From: JAFLUQ01 sp964551215
GTDB lineage: Bacteria > Bacillota > Clostridia > UMGS1883
Assembly: GCA_964551215.1 (NCBI GenBank)
Contig: CAZKBV010000001.1
Span: 1-64,000 of the forward strand
DNA: 64,000 nt
Direction of reading: 5' to 3'
Shown one piece after another: positions 57,413 through 64,000 of the stretch. The position numbers were made by a program, and so were the translations under genes. Every line of letters starts with the position of its first letter. The first letter of the stretch is position 1. The notes under the pieces are model-generated. The model was not told the DNA's origin. It did no database searches and saw only the letters and a program-made list of their open reading frames with translations.

Positions 57413-59176
57413 ATGAGTCAAGAGGTTATTCAGTTCATCAGCGACAACGTGTTCGGCGTATGGTTCCTGATCGGCGCGGCCTTGGTTTTCTGGATGCAGG
57501 CGGGCTTCGCCATGGTGGAGGCCGGCTTCACCAGAGCAAAAAACACCGGTAACATCCTGATGAAAAACCTGATGGACTTCTGTATAGGTACGGTAATGTT
57601 CATCCTTATCGGTTTTTCACTGCTTTTGGGCGAAGATATGATAGGTCTTATCGGAAAGCCCGGCTTTGACATCTTCACAGCCTATGAAAGCTTCGATTTC
57701 TCTAATTTCGTATTTAACCTTGTTTTCTGCGCAACAACGGCGACGATAGTTTCCGGCGCGATGGCGGAAAGAACAAAGTTCCTTTCCTACTGTGTATATT
57801 CAGCGGTTATTTCCGCCCTTATCTACCCCATCGAAGCTCACTGGATCTGGGGCGGCGGCTGGCTCAGTCAGCTTGGCTTCCACGATTTCGCCGGTTCCTG
57901 CGCGATTCACATGGTGGGCGGCACCTGCGCATTCGTCGGCGCGGCGATTCTCGGTCCCCGTATCGGCAAATTCAACAAGGATAAGGCGGGAAAGGTAACT
58001 AAAGTAAACGCCATTCCCGGCCACAATATAGCCTTGGGGTGCCTCGGCTGCTTCATACTATGGTTAGGCTGGTACGGCTTCAACGGCGCCGCCGCAACAA
58101 GCATTGAACAGCTCGGCTCCATATTCCTGACGACAACCGTGGCGCCTTCCGTAGCCACTGTGGTATGTATGATATTCACATGGATAAAATACGGAAAGCC
58201 CGACGTTTCAATGTGTCTTAACGCTTCTCTTGCCGGACTTGTCGCGATTACGGCTCCCTGTGACGTTACGGACTGCTTCGGTGCTATTGTAATCGGCGCG
58301 GTTGCCGGACTTCTGGTTGTATTCGGAGTATGGCTTCTTGACCACAAGCTCCACATTGATGACCCTGTCGGCGCGGTTGCGGTTCACTTTGTGAACGGTA
58401 TCTGGGGTACAATCGCCGTAGGTCTTTTCGCTACAAACACGGCTCCCGGCTACAGCATCGCCAACTCTGCCGGCAAGGAACTGGTAGGTCTGTTCTACGG
58501 CGGCGGCTTTGAGCTTCTGGGGCTTCAGCTTCTGGGCGTAATTTCCGTTCTCGCTTGGGCGGCTGTTACAATTACGATTACCTTCCTTCTCATCAAGGCA
58601 ATTTTTGGCCTGAGAGTAAGCGAGGAAGAAGAAATTTCGGGTCTGGATTACACGGAGCACGGCCTTGAAAGCGCGTATCCCGACTTCGCTCCCGCCATCG
58701 TTTCCGAGGAATATCCTTCCCTCCCCGGCGCGGCTCCCGCCGTTACCGTGAAGAAGGATACCGTTCCCGTAAAGGTTGTAAAAACAAAGGAAAAAATTGT
58801 GGACGAAAACGGGCATACCATCAGCAAGGTGGTTATTGTCACGAAGCAGTCTAAGTTCGAGGTTCTTAAGGACGCCATGTCCGACATAGGCGTAACAGGC
58901 ATGACCGTTACGCAGGTCGTAGGCTGCGGAATCCAGAAGGGCAAGACCACCTATTACAGAGGCGTGGCCCGGGAGATGAATATGCTGCCTAAGATAAAGG
59001 TTGAAATCGTCGTAAGCGCCGTTCCCGTAGAGGCAGTTGTTGACGCGGCCAAGAAAGCTCTTTACACAGGCAACATCGGCGACGGAAAGATATTCGTGTA
59101 CGACGTTGAAAACGTAATCAAGGTACGTACCGGCGAGGAAGGCTATGACGCTCTTCAGGGCGAGGATCAGTGGTAA
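57413..59176 (+). CDS. amt: Ammonium transporter fused to a PII signal protein
   Basis: 587 residues. Residues 1-405 are an Amt channel of about 11 helices (VLVFWMQAGFAMVEAGFTRAKN by parts, GAMAERTKF, GWYGFNGAA, VHFVNGIWG). A linker of about 65 residues leads to a PII/GlnK domain (about 473-587) with a T-loop QKGKTTYYRG and LPKIKVEIVV. PII proteins plug Amt channels when nitrogen is plentiful and sense ATP, ADP and 2-oxoglutarate. The tether makes the regulator part of the transporter. Start after GAGGAGG. Confidence 0.95.
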   Translation: MSQEVIQFISDNVFGVWFLIGAALVFWMQAGFAMVEAGFTRAKNTGNILMKNLMDFCIGTVMFILIGFSLLLGEDMIGLIGKPGFDIFTAYESFDFSNFVFNLVFCATTATIVSGAMAERTKFLSYCVYSAVISALIYPIEAHWIWGGGWLSQLGFHDFAGSCAIHMVGGTCAFVGAAILGPRIGKFNKDKAGKVTKVNAIPGHNIALGCLGCFILWLGWYGFNGAAATSIEQLGSIFLTTTVAPSVATVVCMIFTWIKYGKPDVSMCLNASLAGLVAITAPCDVTDCFGAIVIGAVAGLLVVFGVWLLDHKLHIDDPVGAVAVHFVNGIWGTIAVGLFATNTAPGYSIANSAGKELVGLFYGGGFELLGLQLLGVISVLAWAAVTITITFLLIKAIFGLRVSEEEEISGLDYTEHGLESAYPDFAPAIVSEEYPSLPGAAPAVTVKKDTVPVKVVKTKEKIVDENGHTISKVVIVTKQSKFEVLKDAMSDIGVTGMTVTQVVGCGIQKGKTTYYRGVAREMNMLPKIKVEIVVSAVPVEAVVDAAKKALYTGNIGDGKIFVYDVENVIKVRTGEEGYDALQGEDQW

Positions 59177-59213
59177 AATTTTTTAAATAAGACATTTTTA
59201 AATAAGACATAAG

Positions 59214-59263
59214 AAAAAAGCTCTTGAATCAGTCCGAAAGGGTCTGATATCAAGAGCTTTTTT
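59214..59263. terminator. Bidirectional terminator between amt and hisS
   Basis: AAAAAAGCTCTTGA pairs with TCAAGAGCTTTTTT, with inner TCAG/CTGA and CC/GG pairs, serving the convergent genes. Confidence 0.88.
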
Positions 59264-59359
59264 CGCCGCTCTGTTGACATAAAATCGGAAACGGCCGAAA
59301 AAAGCGGCGCGAACCTTTGTCCCGCGCTGTTTTTTCGGCCCGTTTTGTCTTTCGCTTCT

Positions 59360-60592
59360 TTATTTATCGGAATTAAGCTCCCGTATAAGGATTTCCTCGC
59401 CGCCAACGGCGCAGAACGCGTCGTAGCCCTGTTCCTCCAGACGGTTTAAAAGCTTGTTCAGCTTTTTTGGCCTCTCAAACAGCGCCGCGTCATATTCTTC
59501 GCGCACCCTTTCGGCATAGGTATACGCAAGGGTAAAATCCTCCTTATTGTAAACAACAGCCAGCCGCTTTTTGCCTATGGCGGCGTTTACGCCCTTTTCC
59601 TCAAGAATACCGGCAATACGCTCGAAGCCTATGGAAAAGCCCACGGCGGGAACGTCCTCGCCGATAAACTTGCCTATAAGATTATCGTATCTTCCGCCTC
59701 CGGCGATTGCTCCCCTGAATTCGCCGCTGACAACCTCAAACACGGTTCCCGTATAATAGCCCTGACCGCGCACAAGACTCATCTCGTACTCTATCGGCAG
59801 GGACGGGTCGGCCTTTTTCAGCTCATCCATTATAAATTTAATGTCCTCCGCCGCTTCGCAGGGGGCTATTTCCTTTATTTTGTCCAAGTCCGTCCCTTCA
59901 TCTACGGCGGAGCAAAGCCGCTTTACCGCCTCACGGGGGAAGCCCTTTTCAAGCATTTCGGCGGATATTCCCTCAACGCCTATCTTGTCCAGCTTATCGA
60001 AAACAATGCAGACGCTGTCGAGAGTGTCTTCGGCAAAGCCCATATTTGTGAGAAGCCGGTGAAGGAGCCGGCGGTCGTTTATTTTTACGGTGAAATTATC
60101 TAAGCCCACAGCCCTTAAAGCCTTGGCCGTAGTGAGAATAAGCTCCAGCTCGGCGGTTCGGCTTTCGGTTCCGATAATATCAATGTCGCACTGGACAAAT
60201 TCTCTCAGGCGTCCCTTCTGGGGACGTTCGGCACGGTAAACCCTGTCTGTCTGAATGACCTTAAAGGGAGTCATGAGCTTTGCCCGATTGTTGGCATAAT
60301 AGCGGGAAAGGGGAAGCGTCAGGTCGTATCTGAGCCCCATGTCGCAGAGACTGCCTCCCTCCGCCATAGCCTTATCCAGCTTTTCGCCCCGCTTCATAAT
60401 TTTGAATATCAGAGCCAGATTTTCTCCGCCGTCGCTTTTATCCAGATTTTCAATATCCTCGATAATAGGCGTGGTTATACGCTCAAAGCCGGCGGCGCGG
60501 TAAACCTCCAGTATTTTATTTTGCAGGTAATCCCTTATTCTGACCCGGGAAGGGAGATAGTCGTTAGTACCCTTTACCGGCGTAGTTTTCAT
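59360..60592 (-). CDS. hisS: Histidyl-tRNA synthetase
   Basis: 410 residues. N-terminus KGTNDYLP, motif 2 YRAERPQKGRLREFVQCD, histidine-site VRGQGYYTGTVFE and GGGRYDNL, and a C-terminal anticodon-binding domain. The usual histidine motif is RGLDYYT; here Leu-Asp is replaced by Gln-Gly. The tail domain argues for a real HisRS rather than the regulatory HisZ. Overlaps the patatin gene by 29 bases. Confidence 0.85.
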   Translation of the reverse strand: MKTTPVKGTNDYLPSRVRIRDYLQNKILEVYRAAGFERITTPIIEDIENLDKSDGGENLALIFKIMKRGEKLDKAMAEGGSLCDMGLRYDLTLPLSRYYANNRAKLMTPFKVIQTDRVYRAERPQKGRLREFVQCDIDIIGTESRTAELELILTTAKALRAVGLDNFTVKINDRRLLHRLLTNMGFAEDTLDSVCIVFDKLDKIGVEGISAEMLEKGFPREAVKRLCSAVDEGTDLDKIKEIAPCEAAEDIKFIMDELKKADPSLPIEYEMSLVRGQGYYTGTVFEVVSGEFRGAIAGGGRYDNLIGKFIGEDVPAVGFSIGFERIAGILEEKGVNAAIGKKRLAVVYNKEDFTLAYTYAERVREEYDAALFERPKKLNKLLNRLEEQGYDAFCAVGGEEILIRELNSDK

Positions 60593-61457
60593 TTTTTTCT
60601 TCCTTTCCTAAGTATTGAGCCAGCCTTTCACCGCTTTCCTCCGCCGCAGCGTAGCCCTTTTCGTAAAGAGCTTCAAGCTTGGCTCTGTCCCGCTCAAGGC
60701 GGCCTATATTTATAGAGCCCTTCGGGGGACGTATTACAAAAACATTTCCCTTGGACTCCTGCTCCTCGGTAAACCTTACGGCGTCGTTATACATAATATG
60801 GCGTGTTTTGATTGCTTCGCTCAGCTTTTTATGCCTCGGATGAAACGCTCTCGTAAAATAATACGCCTTTGACGGAGCCTTTACATAACCCTCATCTCTT
60901 GTGAGAACGGCTACGATTTTTTTATTGCCGTCGGCAAGAGCCTTTTTCACGGGGATGGAATCCGCCATTCCGCCGTCCAGATATTCCCTGCCGTCTATTT
61001 CCACCATACGGCTGAAAACGGGAAGGGACGCCGAAGCCCTAACCGTATCCACCTGAGTCCTTAAATCCTTCACCTGAATATACTCCGCCTTTCCCGTGCG
61101 GCAGTCGGTCAGCACGGCGAAAAACCTGCCCTTGTAATTTTCGAATGTCTCATAGTCAAAGGGGTAAAGCTCGTCGGGGATTTTATGATACACAAATTCC
61201 GCCGGAAAAAGGTCGCCGGTAAGTATGAGGTGCTTCACGCCCATATATCTGGGGTCGTTTATGTAATCCGCCACAACGCTGAACGCCCGTCCCCGCTGGC
61301 AGGATATGTAGCTGCACGCGTGACACGCCCCAATGGACACGCCGTATATATTGTCGAACATTATTCCCTTGTCCAGGAACCAATCTAAAACTCCGGCGGT
61401 AAAGGCTCCTCTCATTCCTCCGCCCTCCAGGACAAGGGCTCCTTTTGTCAGTTCCAT
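60564..61457 (-). CDS. Patatin-like phospholipase
   Basis: 297 residues. Oxyanion hole GGGMRGAFTAG (residues 13-23), nucleophile Ser in GVSIGACHA (G-x-S-x-G) and dyad Asp in LDGGMADSIPV. Resembles bacterial YjjU/YlbK-like patatins that hydrolyse acyl esters in the cytoplasm or at the membrane. The following region has basic helices (HPRHKKLSEAI). Lies between recR and hisS in one strand run. Confidence 0.92.
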   Translation of the reverse strand: MELTKGALVLEGGGMRGAFTAGVLDWFLDKGIMFDNIYGVSIGACHACSYISCQRGRAFSVVADYINDPRYMGVKHLILTGDLFPAEFVYHKIPDELYPFDYETFENYKGRFFAVLTDCRTGKAEYIQVKDLRTQVDTVRASASLPVFSRMVEIDGREYLDGGMADSIPVKKALADGNKKIVAVLTRDEGYVKAPSKAYYFTRAFHPRHKKLSEAIKTRHIMYNDAVRFTEEQESKGNVFVIRPPKGSINIGRLERDRAKLEALYEKGYAAAEESGERLAQYLGKEEKNENYAGKGY

Positions 61458-61474
61458 AGTATGTTTCCCTTTCG

Positions 61475-62074
61475 CTATATTTCCCTTCTGCCCTCCATTG
61501 CGCGGGCCAATGTCATTTCATCGGCAAACTCAATATCTCCGCCCACGGGTATCCCATGAGCTATACGTGTTATTTTAATACCCATAGGCTTTACAAGCCT
61601 CGCGATATACATAGCCGTGGCCTCCCCCTCAACGGTGGGATTTGTCGCCATGATTACCTCCTGTATATCCGGCGTAAGCCTTTTAATAAGCTCTTTTATT
61701 TTTATATCCTCAACGCCCACGCCGTCCATAGGGGAAAGCGCCCCGTGCAGCACGTGGTAAAGTCCGTTGTATTCCCTTGTTTTTTCCATTGCCACAAGGT
61801 CTTTTGGGCTTTCCACCACGCATATGACGGTATTATCCCTTTTCGGGTCGGAGCATATGGCGCAGGGAGAGCTGTCGGTAAGATTCTGGCATTTTTCGCA
61901 CAGCTTTACCGTAGCCTTGGCCGTAAGCACCGCCTGAGCCAGACGGGAGGCCTTTTCCTCGGAAATTCCCATAACGTAAAAGGCCAGCCGCACGGCGCTT
62001 TTATGGCCTATTCCGGGCATTTTTTCAAATTCGTCAATTAACGCCGCCAGCGACGGCGGATACATGGAAGACAT
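61475..62074 (-). CDS. recR: Recombination protein RecR
   Basis: 199 residues. Helix-hairpin-helix (FEKMPGIGHKSAVRLA), zinc finger CEKCQNLTDSSPCAIC, and a Toprim domain (VVESPKDLVAMEKT). With RecF and RecO it loads RecA at ssDNA gaps. Follows ybaB as in most bacteria (22-base gap). Confidence 0.97.
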   Translation of the reverse strand: MSSMYPPSLAALIDEFEKMPGIGHKSAVRLAFYVMGISEEKASRLAQAVLTAKATVKLCEKCQNLTDSSPCAICSDPKRDNTVICVVESPKDLVAMEKTREYNGLYHVLHGALSPMDGVGVEDIKIKELIKRLTPDIQEVIMATNPTVEGEATAMYIARLVKPMGIKITRIAHGIPVGGDIEFADEMTLARAMEGRREI

Positions 62075-62095
62075 ATACAGCAGTTCTCCTTTTAC

Positions 62096-62446
62096 TTAAA
62101 ACAATCCGGGAATATTCATTCCGCCGGTGATGCTGCTCATGGATTTTGCCGCCGCTTCGTCGGCCTTGCGGAGAGCCTCGTTCATTGCGGTGACTATAAG
62201 ATCCTGAAGCATTTCAACGTCCTCCGGATCAACCGCCGCCGGGTCGAGAGTTACGGATATGACCTCTTTCTTTCCGTTGACCTTTACGCTTACGGCTCCG
62301 CCGCCGACGCTTGCTTCAAGCTCGTTTTCTTCAAGAGCCGCCTGAGCCTTTTCCATTTCCTCCTGCATTTTCTTTGCCTGGCGGAGCATATTGTTCATGT
62401 TTCCTCCACCCATATTCATTCCTCTGGGGAATCCGCCTTTTGCCAT
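62096..62446 (-). CDS. YbaB/EbfC family nucleoid-associated protein
   Basis: 116 residues. Central GNMNNMLRQAKKMQEEMEKAQ (by key parts NNMLRQAKKMQ) and VKVNGKKEVISVTLDPA, the YbaB core, with a Gly/Met-rich N-terminus. Dimeric DNA-binding protein. ATG at 62446 follows AAAGGA; an in-frame TTG 9 bases earlier is less likely. Usual dnaX-ybaB-recR order. Confidence 0.95.
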   Translation of the reverse strand: MAKGGFPRGMNMGGGNMNNMLRQAKKMQEEMEKAQAALEENELEASVGGGAVSVKVNGKKEVISVTLDPAAVDPEDVEMLQDLIVTAMNEALRKADEAAAKSMSSITGGMNIPGLF

Positions 62447-62468
62447 ATTTATCAATCCTTTCGTAATA

Positions 62469-64000
62469 CTATTCTATTTCCGTAATGGGAAGGTTAAGCA
62501 ATTCTTCCATCGGGTCTTGGGGAGCTTGCGTCGGCAGAGCCGAAAAATCGGAATCCGCCTTAACAACCACCGAACAGTCTACGCCCGTAACCCGCTTTAT
62601 AAGCCGCTTCAGATAATCCGTCTCTCCGGAAAGCATATCCCTGTACTCCCTGAAGCCCTCGTCCGGAAAGCATATCGCCAGCTTCCCCCTGTAATCCCTC
62701 ACGGAAGCGTTCTGCAAGGTGGTGAACAGAACTATTTTCGTGTCCGCCATAAGGGCTTCCATGATTTCCGGCCACTTGGCCTTTATTTTTTCAACAAACT
62801 CCGGCTGGGGAGTGAAAATTTCCTTTTCCGGCTCCGGCAAAGGCTCTTCCTCCCGCGTCGGCTTTTTTAAGGGAGACGCCGAAAAGGCCGACTTCCCCGT
62901 ACCCGCAGAGACAAATTCGCCGCCTTCAAGCCTTCTTTCAAGCTCCCCCACCCGCGCCAAAAGTGAATCGTAGGTTCCGTCGTTTCCTTTTATGCAGAGC
63001 TTTATTACCGACGTTTCAAAAATTACGGAAGGGAAGGTGCTTTGCTTCGCGGAAAACACCGCTTCGGACAAAAGCTTTACCGCGTAAAGAAGCTTTTCCG
63101 CGCTTATTTCGGAGGAAATCTCCTTAAGTTGGAGAAGCTCCGCCGGAGAAAAGTCGCTTTTGCACGTGCCTACGGACTTTATTATAAGCATATCCCGAAG
63201 CGCCTTTATGACCATTCCCATAAACGGCGCAAGAGCCCGTCCTCTGGAGACAACGGCGTCTATACAGCCTAATGCCGACTTAACATCCTCGCGGGCTATG
63301 CTCCGCACCAGAGCAACCGCGCTGCTTCCCTCGGCCTGCCCCAAAAATTCCCGCACAAATTCCGTGCTGATTTCCTTTCCGGCGGCGACGCAGGGGTCAA
63401 GGCAGGAAAGCGCGTCCCTGAGAGAGCCGTCGGCGCTGCGGGCGATGAGCCTCAAGGCTTCCTCCTGAGCTTCTATGCCCTCGGCTGTGCAGATGTAATC
63501 CAAACGGTTATATATATCCTCATCGGTTATGCGCTTGAAGTCAAACCTCTGACACCTTGAGCTTATGGTATCCATGACCTTGTGGGCCTCGGTAGTGGCA
63601 AGGACGAATTTTACGTGCTTGGGAGGCTCCTCCAAAAGCTTAAGCAAAGCGTTGAAGGCTCCCGGCGAAAGGGCGTGTACCTCGTCTATAATGTAAACCT
63701 TGTATTTGGTAATTGCCGCGGTATAGCCGGCTTCCTCCCTGAGGGAACGGATATTGTCCACACCGCTGTTGCTGGCGGCGTCTATTTCCGTTATGTCCAT
63801 AATGCTGCCGTCCAAGATTCCCCGACAGGTAGGGCATTTGTTGCACGGATTGCCGTTTTGGGGATTTTCGCAGTTTATGGCGCGGCTGAAAATTCTTGCG
63901 GTGGATGTTTTACCCGTCCCGCGGGAGCCGCAAAAAAGAAAGGCATGACCCACGGAATTGTTTTTAACCTCGTTTTTAATTGTATCCGTCACGTGCTTCT
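62469..64000 (-). CDS. dnaX: DNA polymerase III subunit gamma/tau, 5'-truncated by window edge
   Basis: About 510 residues visible. The Walker A box GSRGTGKTS is close to the edge (residues about 22-30 of the visible part), zinc-finger Cys in C..PCNKCPTC, Walker B DEVHAL, and sensor motifs (ATTEAHK). The usual N-terminus of about 20 residues (through GQ-H) lies beyond 64000; the in-frame GTG at 63992 is an internal codon. The C-terminal tail is short (tau-like part about 200 residues). Confidence 0.95.
   Translation of the reverse strand, partial: KHVTDTIKNEVKNNSVGHAFLFCGSRGTGKTSTARIFSRAINCENPQNGNPCNKCPTCRGILDGSIMDITEIDAASNSGVDNIRSLREEAGYTAAITKYKVYIIDEVHALSPGAFNALLKLLEEPPKHVKFVLATTEAHKVMDTISSRCQRFDFKRITDEDIYNRLDYICTAEGIEAQEEALRLIARSADGSLRDALSCLDPCVAAGKEISTEFVREFLGQAEGSSAVALVRSIAREDVKSALGCIDAVVSRGRALAPFMGMVIKALRDMLIIKSVGTCKSDFSPAELLQLKEISSEISAEKLLYAVKLLSEAVFSAKQSTFPSVIFETSVIKLCIKGNDGTYDSLLARVGELERRLEGGEFVSAGTGKSAFSASPLKKPTREEEPLPEPEKEIFTPQPEFVEKIKAKWPEIMEALMADTKIVLFTTLQNASVRDYRGKLAICFPDEGFREYRDMLSGETDYLKRLIKRVTGVDCSVVVKADSDFSALPTQAPQDPMEELLNLPITEIE

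Noticed and set aside
1..64000. CRISPR arrays, prophage, insertion sequences
   Set aside because: No regularly spaced repeats, transposase, integrase or phage structural genes were seen on either strand.

Overview
The window is 64 kb of chromosomal DNA from a low- to mid-GC Firmicute, most probably a spore-forming, strictly anaerobic, fermentative member of the Clostridia (an Oscillospirales/Ruminococcaceae-like lineage is the best guess, not proven). The signs are an L27 with the Prp-cleaved N-terminal extension next to prp, a yabP-yabQ-divIC-yabR sporulation/division block, [FeFe] hydrogenases with bifunctional AdhE, an archaeal-type split glutamate synthase, tRNA-dependent amidation by GatCAB, and consensus SigA promoters with AGGAGG-type ribosome binding sites. 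No phage, insertion sequence or CRISPR array was recognised, and no rRNA. Both ends cut a gene: a TauE/SafE permease at the left and dnaX at the right.

Layout. 0-6.5 kb: TauE fragment, a marR-MATE efflux pair behind a palindromic operator, tRNA-Ser, rplU-prp-rpmA, bipA and an HD-domain protein. 7-12.4 kb (+ strand): hflX-yigZ, aroQ, a catalytically degenerate M24 peptidase, efp, a zinc-ribbon protein and ogt. 12.4-15.4 kb: a two-component system. 15.4-23.9 kb: a redox/hydrogen block with a group B-like [FeFe] hydrogenase, a SpoIIE-type phosphatase, a sensory PAS-hydrogenase, a thioredoxin-like ferredoxin, an APH-fold kinase and AdhE behind a Rex-like operator. 23.9-31.9 kb: an S41 protease, then the glycolytic run pgk-tpiA-gpmI continuing into a phosphoesterase, murI, a DUF1934 protein and a small ArgRS-like remnant. 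32-34.6 kb: a candidate small RNA and a large secreted glucosaminidase with an N-terminal dockerin-like module. 34.6-39.8 kb: aspS::gatC fusion-gatA-gatB. 39.9-46 kb: a more AT-rich block of exported proteins (SLH-like, WG-repeat and unknown) with a sigma factor/DUF4367 pair. 46-51.6 kb: DUF421, DUF6514, a GT51 transglycosylase, pruA and the yabP-yabQ-divIC-yabR block. 51.7-59.2 kb: nitrogen assimilation, a five-gene glutamate synthase operon divergent from an Amt-PII fusion. 59.3-64 kb: hisS, patatin, recR, ybaB, dnaX.

The most interesting signals are regulatory RNA-like. Both divergent nitrogen operons begin with a hairpin carrying an ANNGNN hexaloop whose 3' arm is also the 5' arm of an intrinsic terminator (once upstream of the glutamate synthase genes, twice upstream of amt). 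This is the geometry of ANTAR-type antitermination, apparently with one hexaloop per terminator. A roughly 80-100 nt intergenic element occurs twice (about 3.75 and 15.3 kb) with a stem conserved through G-U pairs. A promoter-terminator pair with no convincing gene sits at 32.1-32.3 kb, antisense to a hydrophobic reading frame.

All calls come from reading sequence and motifs; no database search was possible.
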